From positions 1-64,000 of the forward strand of contig JAISKC010000065.1 in the NCBI GenBank assembly GCA_031261345.1: a DNA stretch of 64,000 nucleotides. The letters are read 5' to 3'. Both the position numbers and the translations under genes were made by a program. Below, piece after piece: positions 1 to 7,533 of the stretch. The notes under the pieces were generated by a model, which ran no database searches, was not told where the DNA came from, and was given only the letters and a program-made list of their open reading frames with translations. Origin of the DNA: Eubacteriales Family XIII. Incertae Sedis bacterium. Its GTDB lineage: Bacteria; Bacillota; Clostridia; Peptostreptococcales; Anaerovoracaceae. The first letter of the stretch is position 1. The number at the start of each line of letters is the position of its first letter.

Positions 1-114
1 AGACTTCCTTCAGATTCCACCTCGCGATGGACACCCTTGTCCTCTGCTAACAGTTCCTACTGCCAAGCCTGTAACGGACTTTCACCGTCAAGTCATCGCC
101 CATGCCGAGCACAC
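1..114 (-). mobile_element. Group II intron, 5' end (probably class C), cut by window edge
   Basis: On the minus strand the intron begins at 114 with GTGTGCTCGGCATGGGC. It continues with a GGTGAAAGTCC segment and then GAGGTGGAATCTGAAGGAAG near the left edge. This order matches the 5' domain I of bacterial group II introns as I know them. The first base directly follows the T-tract of a terminator hairpin (121-144), which is the usual target of class C introns. The maturase/reverse transcriptase and the 3' domains V and VI would lie left of the window. The call rests on sequence pattern only; no fold was computed. Confidence 0.72.
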
Positions 115-144
115 AAGAAAAACCGACCTCGTTTAAAGTCGGTT
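113..144 (-). terminator. Rho-independent terminator, intron target
   Basis: Arms AACCGAC (138-144 read on minus) and GTCGGTT (121-127) close a ten-base loop and are followed by TTTCTT on the minus strand. It would end transcription from the small-gene operon at 330-1335. The group II intron starts immediately after its T-run. Confidence 0.7.
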
Positions 145-329
145 CAATGGTATATTCGGACTATAACCGTTGAGTAGGCAAACTGCAGATTTCTCTACTC
201 TGCATGCTTCAATCAGTGAGGATGAACTTTACAGTTCCGAAACTACCCATGCCTTCGCGTATGTAGTTGCTCATTGCTTAGCCCTCATTATTTCACCTTT
301 ATTTAGTTCGAAGTCGCATCGACCAACCA
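145..329 (-). other. Intergenic region with a possible 21-codon ORF
   Basis: This stretch lies between the small-gene operon and the terminator. On the minus strand an ATG at 274 opens 21 codons ending at 209 (MSNYIREGMGSFGTVKFILTD), with GAGGG seven bases upstream as a possible ribosome site. I do not recognise the peptide. A GAGTAG/CTACTC dyad surrounds CTGCAG near 171-200. It may simply be a remnant of an older insertion. Confidence 0.2.
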
Positions 330-851
330 TTATTCAAATAGTGGATTGAGGATTTGATCTTCAAAAGTTAATGCACCTTCCAAAAAATGTGCGACAGCTC
401 CAAATAGCGTACAAAAATTGTACTTATTTTCAAAGTCCGGTAGTTCTTTTGCCAACTCAATAACCTTTTCGAGTGAAGAAACTGACATTGCGACTTCCAT
501 ACTATCTACTCTGTTTTCTGCAACTTCAGCAAAAGCAGCAGTTAGATATGCCGAAAGTAAGCATTCATATGGATTATCAGAGTTAAAAGCATTTATTGAC
601 TTTAACATTGCATTAAATAAAGTGCCGAGATTGTTCTCATATTTAAATATTATCGTGTCCTGATTTGGGTCTGATGGATCACAATATGTTACGAAGTCGC
701 GGACTGGAATAAGCGACTCTTGTGGTAATGATGTGCTTTCTAAATATTTTTTTGCAATATTACCTGTCGTAAAAACTGCACCATTTGTAAGCATCCCAAT
801 CCCATTCATTTGGCCATTATTGTAAGCGTCCTTTAAGCTGTCTATTAACAT
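330..851 (-). CDS. Hypothetical protein, 173 aa
   Basis: I do not recognise the family. The protein has no signal peptide or membrane segment, looks soluble and mainly helical, and is acidic toward its C-terminus (EVAENRVDSMEVAMSVSSLEK then a Phe/Leu-rich tail). AGGAGGATATAG precedes the ATG. It is the last gene of a three-gene minus-strand set (1335 to 330) with gaps of 38 and 20 bases, read toward the terminator at 121-144. A small accessory, phage- or toxin-immunity-type operon is possible, but nothing seen proves it. Confidence 0.6.
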   Translation of the reverse strand: MLIDSLKDAYNNGQMNGIGMLTNGAVFTTGNIAKKYLESTSLPQESLIPVRDFVTYCDPSDPNQDTIIFKYENNLGTLFNAMLKSINAFNSDNPYECLLSAYLTAAFAEVAENRVDSMEVAMSVSSLEKVIELAKELPDFENKYNFCTLFGAVAHFLEGALTFEDQILNPLFE

Positions 852-889
852 TCCTATATCCTCCTATTTCTTCTTCTGATAATCTATGA

Positions 890-1162
890 TTATCCTGCCA
901 AGGCTCGTAAAATCCTATCAAGGGCAAGATGCGCTTTTGCAATTTTCAAATCATTTTTCGCACAAATTAGGGAATTTTCGCTCGATATATATCTATAATT
1001 ATCACTAGCTGTACTATTCTCTTTTTCAATAATATCTAATTCTTCCTTTATATTTTCGTACATTCCATAATTGATTTTGGGTGAATTTGGATTATTAAAA
1101 AATTCACTATTTTTATTGATATACTGGTCTATTCTTACACTTATTTCGTCTATAGTAGCCAT
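890..1162 (-). CDS. Hypothetical protein, 90 aa
   Basis: Unrecognised small soluble protein that is Asn-, Lys- and Glu-rich and predicted helical (ENIKEELDIIEKEN, then KNDLKIAKAHLALDRILRAL). The ATG has an AGGAGGT ribosome site at good distance. It is the middle gene of the three-gene operon, with the 50-residue protein upstream and the 173-residue protein downstream. The size and helical make-up recall small secretion partners or antitoxins, but this is only an impression. Confidence 0.55.
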   Translation of the reverse strand: MATIDEISVRIDQYINKNSEFFNNPNSPKINYGMYENIKEELDIIEKENSTASDNYRYISSENSLICAKNDLKIAKAHLALDRILRALAG

Positions 1163-1182
1163 ATTGCTACCTCCTTTTTGTC

Positions 1183-1335
1183 CTATTTTTTATCGAATAC
1201 TCCGATGAGGTACTGCAAATTGCCGCTATATTCTTTCAATTGTCCATTGACGTAAATACCGTACTGCGCAGCTTTAAAATCATCACGCAATTCCACCAAC
1301 CCATAACTTACTTTTTTTGCTTTCAATACTGCCAT
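1183..1335 (-). CDS. Hypothetical small protein, 50 aa
   Basis: The start at 1335 was preferred over an ATG 12 codons upstream because GGAGGAAAAGAAC stands directly before it. The protein (MAVLKAKKVSYGLVELRDDF to the end FDKK) is basic at its N-terminus and contains a strand-like YGIYVNGQLKEY segment. No family was recognised. It is the first gene of the operon. A promoter with TATAAT (1374-1379) lies upstream and faces away from the XRE gene at 1562. Confidence 0.55.
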   Translation of the reverse strand: MAVLKAKKVSYGLVELRDDFKAAQYGIYVNGQLKEYSGNLQYLIGVFDKK

Positions 1336-1373
1336 GTTCTTTTCCTCCTGCTTACAACCGAATAGTATCAAAT

Positions 1374-1401
1374 ATTATATCTTTTGATGGTCGATTTTCA
1401 G
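1374..1401 (-). promoter_or_regulatory. Sigma-70-type promoter for the small-gene operon
   Basis: On the minus strand CTGAAA (1396-1401), a 16-base spacer and TATAAT (1374-1379) precede the operon whose first ATG is at 1335. The -35 box is weak (4 of 6) and the -10 box is perfect. Confidence 0.45.
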
Positions 1402-1516
1402 TTTGAAATATTTTCTCACCTAGCTATAATGTATACTGAAAATCTTGATTATATAGAATATATATCTTTATATTCCCATAGTCAAGCACTATATATAGAC
1501 AGCAATTCCCTATAAT

Positions 1517-1545
1517 TTGATTACCAAAGGCTACAATGATATATG
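1517..1545 (+). promoter_or_regulatory. Sigma-70-type promoter for the XRE gene
   Basis: TTGATT (1517-1522), a 17-base spacer and TATATG (1540-1545) stand directly before the GGAGGAAG ribosome site of the regulator starting at 1562. The long AT-rich gap 1402-1516 separates it from the divergent operon and could hold an operator, though no clear dyad was seen there. Confidence 0.4.
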
Positions 1546-1561
1546 ACTGGAGGAAGTTGGT

Positions 1562-1876
1562 TTGGATTATTTTGAATTATTTTATGAACGATTATCGACG
1601 TTGCGCATACAAAAAGGTGTTTCAGCACGCGATATGAGTCTGTCACTTGGACAAAGTGAAAGCTATGTTAATAAAATTGAAAACAAACGCACTATGCCAT
1701 CAATGCAAGGTTTCTTTTACATTTGCGAATATCTGGATATTTCACCAAAAGAATTTTTCGATTATGATGTTGTTGTTCCCCACGGAAGACAAGAACTGCT
1801 AGATGCCGTGCAGTCACTTACGCCAACTCAGCTCGACCATCTTATGCTAATCGTGCAGGACATCGCGGAAAAGTAA
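1562..1876 (+). CDS. XRE-family transcriptional regulator
   Basis: This is a 104-residue DNA-binding regulator. Residues about 10-65 form a helix-turn-helix of the XRE/Cro type (RIQKGVSARDMSLSLGQSES then YVNKIENKRTMPSMQGFFYI). It is followed by the typical DISPKEFFDY linker and a short helical tail (SLTPTQLDHLMLIVQDIA). The start is TTG, supported by GGAGGAAG upstream and by the domain beginning soon after. It is transcribed away from the three-gene operon at 330-1335 and is a natural candidate to control it. The family is common in Clostridia; its target and signal are unknown. Confidence 0.85.
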   Translation: MDYFELFYERLSTLRIQKGVSARDMSLSLGQSESYVNKIENKRTMPSMQGFFYICEYLDISPKEFFDYDVVVPHGRQELLDAVQSLTPTQLDHLMLIVQDIAEK

Positions 1877-1987
1877 ATCACATATTTTCCATCCCCTCTA
1901 CCAAACGGCATTGACCTTAACTAATTCCTCGCATTTTCTGCAAATAATATTCATTACAATGCTCCTTAGGATACTCTCATCAAAGCA

Positions 1988-2018
1988 TCCAAAATACGCA
2001 AATATCACAGGTTTTGGA
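1988..2018. repeat. Inverted repeat, copy 1 (TCCAAAA-N17-TTTTGGA)
   Basis: Arms TCCAAAA (1988-1994) and TTTTGGA (2012-2018) are separated by 17 bases. The same arms and spacing recur at 2142-2172. The exact repetition suggests binding sites of one dimeric or tetrameric protein, or small structured RNA elements. Confidence 0.6.
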
Positions 2019-2138
2019 CGCTTTAATTATATAATCATTCTTAGTCAAATACAAGTCGGGAAGTGAAAGAATGCCGAATAACGTTGGGATATGCAACCTT
2101 CATACTCCCACAATTCCATATTTCTATTAATTGTTTAC

Positions 2139-2175
2139 CGGTCCAAAATGCATATAAAATTCGTGTTTTGGACCG
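2139..2175. repeat. Inverted repeat, copy 2, ten-base perfect arms
   Basis: CGGTCCAAAA (2139-2148) pairs with TTTTGGACCG (2166-2175) across a 17-base loop. The inner seven bases of each arm match copy 1 at 1988-2018. It lies about 145 bases before the satP start. Confidence 0.6.
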
Positions 2176-2317
2176 ATAAGCATTTGCCATAGTGAACGAA
2201 ACCTTATAGTTTTGCAGTTCGATCATCAAGCATATTAGTCTCGCAGAATGCTCCAGAAAATGATATTATCTCTGTGTATATTTTTATTTGCAAGAATTTA
2301 TCATTGGGAGGTATATT

Positions 2318-2884
2318 TTGACTGAACTTAATGAAACAAAAAAACACGCAAATCCAGGTCCGCTTGGGCTTCTGGGGTTTGGAATGACGACGCTTCTGTT
2401 GAACCTGCACAACTCCGGCATCATCGAGCTATCGATTGTAATAGTGGCAATGGGATTTGCTCTTGGCGGAGCAGCGCAAATCATCGCAGGTATTTTCGAG
2501 TTCAAGTTCGGAAACACATTTGGCGGCACCGCTTTTGTCGCCTACGGATTTTTCTGGTGGTCGCTCATCATCATTTGGACCAATCCAACCGACGCAATAG
2601 CGGACGGCGATCATGTGTCGGTCGCATTTTACCTTCTTCTCTGGGGCATATTCACGCTGTTTATGTTCATCGCCACATTGAAGCACAACAGGGCAACTCA
2701 GGTTGTATTCGGCACGCTGACATTGCTGTTCCTGCTTCTTTCATTAGGTGATTTTCTTGAGAACGAAACGATTACGGTTGTTGCTGGCATCGTAGGAATC
2801 ATCTGCGGAGCTTCCGCAATATACAACGCGATGGGGCAAATCATCAACGCTGAATACGGCAAAGATATAATGCCTCTTGGGTGA
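2318..2884 (+). CDS. satP: Acetate/succinate permease, GPR1/FUN34/YaaH family
   Basis: This integral membrane transporter of 188 residues carries short monocarboxylates such as acetate, by family knowledge. The hallmark NPGPLGLLGFGMTT is near the N-terminus, followed by about six hydrophobic segments, including an FGGTAFVAYGFFWW helix typical of the family. TTG at 2318 is chosen because GGGAGG stands seven bases upstream; the TTG ten codons earlier has no ribosome site. Its stop overlaps the next start (TGATG), so translation of the DUF454 gene is probably coupled to it. The twin dyads at 1988-2175 may regulate it. Confidence 0.9.
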   Translation: MTELNETKKHANPGPLGLLGFGMTTLLLNLHNSGIIELSIVIVAMGFALGGAAQIIAGIFEFKFGNTFGGTAFVAYGFFWWSLIIIWTNPTDAIADGDHVSVAFYLLLWGIFTLFMFIATLKHNRATQVVFGTLTLLFLLLSLGDFLENETITVVAGIVGIICGASAIYNAMGQIINAEYGKDIMPLG

Positions 2885-3252
2885 TGAAGCGAATCCTTCT
2901 ATTAATAGCTGGTTTTGCCTTGCTCGGGGTCGGGGCTATCGGTGTCTTCATTCCGGTGCTTCCGACTACGCCGTTTGTCTTGGCCTCCGCTGGGTGTTTC
3001 AGCGTCTCGAGTCCACGGATATATGCTTGGTTGGAGCATAGCCCTTTTTTCGGCGATTATATAAACGGCATCAAAAACAGACAACCCATCAGCACCAAAG
3101 CCCGTGTACAGGGCATCGTTTCACTCTGGGTTTTGCTTACCGTCTCCGCCCTAATCATACAGAAACCTGCAATGTATATAGTCTTCGCAATCATAGGCGC
3201 ATGCGTAACAATCCACTTACTAACAATCCGCCGCCCAAAACGCCCAAACTAG
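2884..3252 (+). CDS. DUF454 / YbaN family membrane protein
   Basis: This 122-residue inner-membrane protein of the DUF454 (YbaN) family has the characteristic start GVFIPVLPTTPFVLASAGCF, then a small loop (SSPRIYAWLEHSPFFGDYI) and two further hydrophobic helices. Its biochemical role is unknown. The ATG at 2884 overlaps the satP stop as TGATG, indicating translational coupling; a GTG one codon upstream is the alternative. Pairing with an acetate permease is consistent with a small-molecule or metabolic membrane role, but that is inference. Confidence 0.85.
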   Translation: MKRILLLIAGFALLGVGAIGVFIPVLPTTPFVLASAGCFSVSSPRIYAWLEHSPFFGDYINGIKNRQPISTKARVQGIVSLWVLLTVSALIIQKPAMYIVFAIIGACVTIHLLTIRRPKRPN

Positions 3253-3285
3253 ACAAAATTTTGAGATTAGATGTCAAATTCTTTT

Positions 3286-3314
3286 CAGACATAATGAGCT
3301 CTATATGATATACT
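3286..3314 (+). promoter_or_regulatory. Promoter placing the transcription start at the ATG of 3322
   Basis: CAGACA (3286-3291), a 17-base spacer and TATACT (3309-3314) end seven bases before the ATG at 3322. The predicted transcription start is therefore on or next to the start codon. No ribosome site is present between them, which suggests a leaderless transcript. Confidence 0.45.
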
Positions 3315-3321
3315 GCTCGCT

Positions 3322-3723
3322 ATGAAGAAAAACAAGGCCGAAGTGCTAATACCCGCAAACCTAGACAATTCACCTGAACAGCACGAGATTGATGCCGCTT
3401 TGATTTTGGCAAATCACTATAATACCGTGGTAGAATTTCTAAGACCAATAGATGATTACCTGATAAAAACACCTGATATTCGTATGACAGACCGAATGTG
3501 GGAAATGAAAAGTCCGGTAGGTAATTCGAAAAACACAGTAAGCCACCAAATAAAGCGTGCAGTCAAGCAGTCTGTCAATATAGTTTTCGACGGTCGTCGA
3601 TCATCAATTCAGGACAGCGTTTTGGAAAAGGAATTGAAACGAGAAGCAGGGAAGCATCCATCGATACGGAAAATTATTTTTATCGATAAAGAGAAAAACG
3701 TGGTTGAAATCATTTGGAAATAG
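3322..3723 (+). CDS. Stand-alone CdiA C-terminal-type nuclease domain
   Basis: This 133-residue protein resembles the tRNA-nuclease domain found at the C-terminus of contact-dependent inhibition toxins (CdiA_C, PD-(D/E)XK fold). Visible catalytic pattern: TPD at 50-52, then WEMK with E61 and K63, followed by the conserved SPVGNSKNTVSHQIKRA stretch and NIVFDGRR. It is a single domain with no delivery module, and no immunity gene is obvious beside it, so it may have been recruited for a housekeeping or defence role. The start lacks a ribosome site but has a -10 box seven bases upstream. The family assignment comes from remembered motif patterns. Confidence 0.65.
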   Translation: MKKNKAEVLIPANLDNSPEQHEIDAALILANHYNTVVEFLRPIDDYLIKTPDIRMTDRMWEMKSPVGNSKNTVSHQIKRAVKQSVNIVFDGRRSSIQDSVLEKELKREAGKHPSIRKIIFIDKEKNVVEIIWK

Positions 3724-3800
3724 TGATACCTTATAGATGTAGGAAGACCGGGCAGTGTCGTATGCACAGTCAAAGGAGTATCCTACATATGAAAATATTG

Positions 3801-3840
3801 CACTCGGGAGCACACTTTTTGCCTCCGAGTGTTTTTTATT
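3801..3840 (+). terminator. Rho-independent terminator between nuclease gene and trmL
   Basis: CACTCGGGAG (3801-3810) pairs with CTCCGAGTG (3823-3831) and is followed by TTTTTTATT. It can end the nuclease transcript from 3322, or act as an attenuator ahead of trmL. Confidence 0.75.
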
Positions 3841-3863
3841 TTTCATTGTGGCGTCGGCAAAAG

Positions 3864-3892
3864 TTGAATCGGATCCGTTCCGGTGTTATCAT
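3864..3892 (+). promoter_or_regulatory. Promoter directly at the trmL start codon
   Basis: TTGAAT (3864-3869), exactly 17 bases, then TATCAT (3887-3892). The expected transcription start is at 3899, the A of the trmL ATG. No ribosome site is present before trmL, so a leaderless mRNA is plausible. Confidence 0.5.
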
Positions 3893-3898
3893 CGTTGA

Positions 3899-4384
3899 AT
3901 GAGTAATGAAAGAAAAGATTTTCATATTGTGCTTGTTGAGCCGGAGATACCTCCCAATACTGGGAATATCGCTCGGACCTGCGCGGCGACGGGGACGTAT
4001 TTGCACCTTGTGCGCCCGCTTGGTTTTGATATTGACGACCGCACGGTCAGGCGTGCGGGGCTCGACTATTGGCCGTTTGTGAAACTGACCGTACACGACA
4101 GCCTCGCGGAGTTTTTGTCGGATTTCAGGGACGCCCCGATGTATTTTGTTTCGACCAAGGGAAGGCACAGCTACACGGATTTTGAGTATGAGGAGGGTGC
4201 GATGTTTCTATTCGGGCGGGAGACGCGCGGCCTGCCAAGGGAACTTCTCGCCACGCACGAAGACCGCTCGATTCGCATACCTATGCTACCCGACGAGCAT
4301 CTACGCTCGCTCAATCTCGCAAACTCAGCAAACATTGTCCTGTTCGAGGCCCTACGCCAACAAAACTTCCCCGGCCTGGGGTAG
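3899..4384 (+). CDS. trmL: tRNA (cytidine(34)-2'-O)-methyltransferase
   Basis: This 161-residue SPOUT-class enzyme, by family knowledge, methylates the 2'-hydroxyl of the wobble base of leucine tRNAs using S-adenosylmethionine. Diagnostic motifs: an EPEIPPNTGNIARTCAATG start, LFGRETRGLP near residue 105 and the C-terminal knot segment RSLNLANSANIVLFEALRQQ. Length is normal for TrmL/YibK. It has no ribosome site. Either the transcript starts at the ATG (promoter 3864-3892) or translation is coupled to the short upstream frame through ATGA. It ends 11 bases before the convergent malic enzyme gene. Confidence 0.93.
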   Translation: MSNERKDFHIVLVEPEIPPNTGNIARTCAATGTYLHLVRPLGFDIDDRTVRRAGLDYWPFVKLTVHDSLAEFLSDFRDAPMYFVSTKGRHSYTDFEYEEGAMFLFGRETRGLPRELLATHEDRSIRIPMLPDEHLRSLNLANSANIVLFEALRQQNFPGLG

Positions 4385-4395
4385 CTTGACTTGGC

Positions 4396-5553
4396 TCATT
4401 TTTCCCAGGCGGCGGCTACTGCTTCTGCTATTGTTTTTGCTACTCCATCTTTGAAGGCGGGAGGTAGGACGTAGTCTTCCTTTAACTCTTCATCTTTGAC
4501 TATGCCAGCGAGTGCGTAGGCGGCGGCTACTTTCATTTTTTCGGTAATGTCGGTTGCGCCTGCGTCGAGGGCTCCTCTGAATATGCCGGGGAAAACGAGG
4601 ACGTTGTTTATCTGATTTGGGAAGTCGCTTCTGCCTGTGCCTATGACTCTGGCACCGGCTTCTGCCGCTATGTCCGGCATGATTTCCGGCTCTGGATTTG
4701 ACATCGCGAAGATGACCGGATCCTCGTTCATGGTTTCAACGTCTTCCTTCGTGAGAACTCCAGGGCCGCTGACTCCTATGAAAAGGTCTCTTTTTCGGAC
4801 GGCGTCAGAGAGAGAACCCGATATGTTGTCCTTGTTTGTTATGCGGAGTAATTCGAGTTTGTCGGCACCGAATTCTGAAAATCTTTCCATGCTGATGATG
4901 CCCTTGCTGTCGCATATGACGATGTCATTGATTCCTAGGTTGAGCAACATACGGGCGACCGCTGTTCCGGCGGCACCAGCACCGCTGACTGCTACCTTCA
5001 CATCCTTCAAAGGACGGCCGAGCAGCTTAAAAGCGTTTATGACAGCAGCGCTCACAACCACGGCGGTACCGTGCTGGTCGTCATGAAATACCGGAATATC
5101 TAAGATTTCCTTTAGGCGGCGCTCAACTTCAAAACATCTCGGCGCACTGATATCCTCAAGATTGATTCCACCAAAAGTCGGGGCAATTCTCACGACCGTC
5201 TCGATTATCTCCTCGGTATCCTGAGTGTCCAAGCAAATCGGGAAAGCATCGATTCCTCCGAATTCCTTGAAGAGCACAGCCTTCCCCTCCATCACCGGAA
5301 TCGATGCAAGGCCCCCTATATTACCGAGGCCCAAAACCGCCGAACCGTCGCTCACCACCGCAACAGTGTTCGCCTTTATCGTATATTTGTAAGCGTCAGC
5401 AGGGTTTTTCGCAATCTCCGTACAAGGTTGAGCGACCCCGGGCGTGTACGCCATCGAAAGATCGTCCTTGTTTTTGACGGGGACCTTGCTCGTAACCTCG
5501 AGCTTTCCCTTGTGTTCCTCATGCATCTTTAGCGACTCGGCGTAGTAATCCAT
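4396..5553 (-). CDS. NAD(P)-dependent malic enzyme
   Basis: This 385-residue cytosolic enzyme catalyses oxidative decarboxylation of malate to pyruvate. Visible features are the YTPGVA tyrosine region near residue 36, [11 protein letters not shown] with the catalytic lysine, the metal-binding HDDQHGTA near 158 and the Rossmann motif GAGAAGTA near 191. The length matches the short bacterial form without a phosphotransacetylase domain. GGGAGAAGG precedes the ATG. It lies 13 bases behind glnS on the same strand and is probably cotranscribed. Cofactor preference cannot be told from sequence. Confidence 0.93.
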   Translation of the reverse strand: MDYYAESLKMHEEHKGKLEVTSKVPVKNKDDLSMAYTPGVAQPCTEIAKNPADAYKYTIKANTVAVVSDGSAVLGLGNIGGLASIPVMEGKAVLFKEFGGIDAFPICLDTQDTEEIIETVVRIAPTFGGINLEDISAPRCFEVERRLKEILDIPVFHDDQHGTAVVVSAAVINAFKLLGRPLKDVKVAVSGAGAAGTAVARMLLNLGINDIVICDSKGIISMERFSEFGADKLELLRITNKDNISGSLSDAVRKRDLFIGVSGPGVLTKEDVETMNEDPVIFAMSNPEPEIMPDIAAEAGARVIGTGRSDFPNQINNVLVFPGIFRGALDAGATDITEKMKVAAAYALAGIVKDEELKEDYVLPPAFKDGVAKTIAEAVAAAWEK

Positions 5554-5566
5554 AATATCCTTCTCC

Positions 5567-7321
5567 CTATTTTTTCCACGAACTCTTAAGCCCGACTATC
5601 TGATTGAACACCTTGGGTCCAGCCTTCACCCCAGCCTTTACTCCAGCATTCACCCCAGCCTTTACCTCATCATTCACCCCAGCCGTCCCCTCATCATTCA
5701 ACACGCTATCAGCAACATAATACCCGTGCCTGAAAAATTGGAAACTCTCGCCAGGTGCGGCATCGGCCACAAGCGGTTCGGCAAAACACTGCTTCACAGT
5801 CACCGACTGCGGATTGAGCACCTGCTCACCCTCTTCATTTTCAATCATCAAACTTTCGTATTCTCTAACAGTGATTTCCACCGCAGTCTTCGCAGAAACC
5901 CAGTGCACAGTCCCCTTCACCTTGCGGCCAGAAAATCCCGAACCGCTCTTAGTTTCAGGATCGTATGTGCAAACGAGTTCCTTAATTGAACCATCGTCAT
6001 TCTTCCGGACTTCCTTGCAAGTCAAGAAATACGCACCCTTGAAGCGCACCTCATTTCCGGGGAAGAGTCTGAAATACTTCTTAACGGGCTCCTCCATGAA
6101 ATCCGCGCCGTCGATATAAAGTTCGCGGCCAAACGGCACCAAGCGCTCGCCCCACTCCGGCATTTCGCGGCTGTTCTCCATAGCCATTTCTTCCGTCAAA
6201 TCCTCGGGATAATTCTCAATCACAATCTTGATCGGATCAAAAACAACGTTGCGGCTCTGGACTTTCACCTTCAAATCCTCGCGAACGAGATGCTCCAAAA
6301 AGTCCGCATCAACCAAACTGTTCGCCTTTGCCACGCCTATCTTCTCGCAAAATTCTCTGATGGATTCCGGTGTGTAACCGCGGCGCCGAAGCCCTGCAAT
6401 AGTCGGCATCCTCGGATCGTCCCAACCATCAACATTACCGTTATCGACAAGCTCCTTCAGAAGCCGTTTGCTCATGATTGTCCCCGTCAAGCCGAGCCTC
6501 GCAAACTCAATCTGCCGCGGCGGCATTTCCCAATCGGTATTTGCGAGTACCCAGTCATAGAGCGGGCGGTGGTCCTCAAACTCGAGGGTGCAAAGCGAGT
6601 GGGTGATCCCCTCAATTGCGTCCTCGAGCGGGTGGGCAAAATCGTACATCGGATAGATTGCCCACTCATCGCCAGTCCGATGATGGCTCGCGTGGGATAT
6701 CCTGTAGATGACGGGATCCCTCAAATTTATGTTCGGCGCCGACATATCTATCTTGGCGCGAAGCACCTTCGAGCCGTCCTCGTGAAGGCCACTGCGCATC
6801 TCAGAAAAAAGCTGAAGACTCTCCTCGGCCGGCCTGTCTCTATATGGGCTATCCGAGCCGGACACCTTCAGCGTCCCCCGCGTCTCCCGTATCTCATCGG
6901 CCGAAAGATCATCGACATAGGCGAGCCCCTTTGTGATCAGTGTAACGGCGCACGAATACATCTTTTCAAAATAATCGGAAGCGTAGCGAAGCTCGTCCCA
7001 CTCAAAGCCGAGCCAGCGGACATCTTCCTCTATCGACTCAACGTATTCGGTATCTTCCTTGACCGGATTGGTGTCGTCAAACCGAAGATTGCACTTGCCG
7101 CCGTATTTCTCAGCGGTCGTGAAACTCAGACATATCGCCTTCGCATGCCCGATGTGCAGATAGCCGTTGGGCTCGGGCGGAAACCTCGTATAGATGGGCT
7201 TGCCGGAAAACCGCCCCTCGGCAATATCCTCATCGATAAAATTCTCAATAAAATTCCGGACTTCACGCCCTTCCGTTACTGTTACTGCCACTTCTTCTTC
7301 TATATTCTTTTCCTCAGCCAA
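5567..7321 (-). CDS. glnS: Glutaminyl-tRNA synthetase
   Basis: This class I synthetase charges tRNA-Gln with glutamine. [17 protein letters not shown] gives the HIGH motif near residue 55, and the KMSKS-like loop is [10 protein letters not shown]. Anticodon-binding beta-barrels follow, ending in [16 protein letters not shown] at 7321 is chosen because AGGAGA lies just upstream, giving 584 residues; the frame stays open 19 codons further but without a ribosome site. Unusual: just before the last strand there is a run of about six (T/K/N)AGV-type tetrapeptides encoded by a 12-bp tandem repeat (about 5617-5690), absent from typical GlnRS. The malic enzyme gene follows after 13 bases. Confidence 0.93.
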   Translation of the reverse strand: MAEEKNIEEEVAVTVTEGREVRNFIENFIDEDIAEGRFSGKPIYTRFPPEPNGYLHIGHAKAICLSFTTAEKYGGKCNLRFDDTNPVKEDTEYVESIEEDVRWLGFEWDELRYASDYFEKMYSCAVTLITKGLAYVDDLSADEIRETRGTLKVSGSDSPYRDRPAEESLQLFSEMRSGLHEDGSKVLRAKIDMSAPNINLRDPVIYRISHASHHRTGDEWAIYPMYDFAHPLEDAIEGITHSLCTLEFEDHRPLYDWVLANTDWEMPPRQIEFARLGLTGTIMSKRLLKELVDNGNVDGWDDPRMPTIAGLRRRGYTPESIREFCEKIGVAKANSLVDADFLEHLVREDLKVKVQSRNVVFDPIKIVIENYPEDLTEEMAMENSREMPEWGERLVPFGRELYIDGADFMEEPVKKYFRLFPGNEVRFKGAYFLTCKEVRKNDDGSIKELVCTYDPETKSGSGFSGRKVKGTVHWVSAKTAVEITVREYESLMIENEEGEQVLNPQSVTVKQCFAEPLVADAAPGESFQFFRHGYYVADSVLNDEGTAGVNDEVKAGVNAGVKAGVKAGPKVFNQIVGLKSSWKK

Positions 7322-7533
7322 AATATCTCCTAAATCACTTCCAATATTGCGATAAATTCTTCTATTGAAGTATAACACCCAAGGCCGCTTTTGAAAACTC
7401 GCAGGCGGCTCTCGGACGCAACTTTCACACGCAAACTCGCACGCGAAACGGGAACTTGAATAATAATATCCCGCATGAGATAATTTGTTATTGCCTCGCG
7501 TGCACGGGCACCGAGTTTTTGAGGAGACAGCAC

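Larger units (their letters stand above)
1877..2317. other. Intergenic region with twin dyads upstream of satP
   Basis: This 440-base gap holds no convincing gene. Its notable content is two inverted repeats with identical seven-base arms and identical 17-base spacers, at 1988-2018 and 2142-2172, both upstream of satP. A 62-codon minus-strand reading frame here (2041-2229) has no ribosome site and overlaps the second dyad, so it was left out. Confidence 0.5.
3737..3902 (+). promoter_or_regulatory. Possible trmL leader: stem, leader peptide and attenuator
   Basis: An ATGTAGGA/TCCTACAT stem (about 3737-3744 with 3781-3788) is followed by an AAAGGAG ribosome site and an ATG at 3789 opening 37 codons (start MKILHSGAHF, end RSGVIIVE). 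Its TGA overlaps the trmL ATG as ATGA. A terminator hairpin with a T-run (3801-3840) lies inside this short frame. The arrangement fits a translated leader with attenuation, but the peptide sequence itself looks unselected. Confidence 0.3.

Noticed and set aside
2041-2229. 62-codon minus-strand frame upstream of satP
   Set aside because: No ribosome site, overlaps the twin-dyad element, no family resemblance.
3724-3800. Possible known riboswitch ahead of trmL
   Set aside because: The stem and terminator layout suggested one, but it does not match the consensus of any riboswitch class I could recall, so it is listed only as a candidate leader.
6290-7333. Long plus-strand frame (347 codons) opposite glnS
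   Set aside because: It is the antisense shadow of a clear GlnRS gene; it has no domain pattern and no ribosome site.
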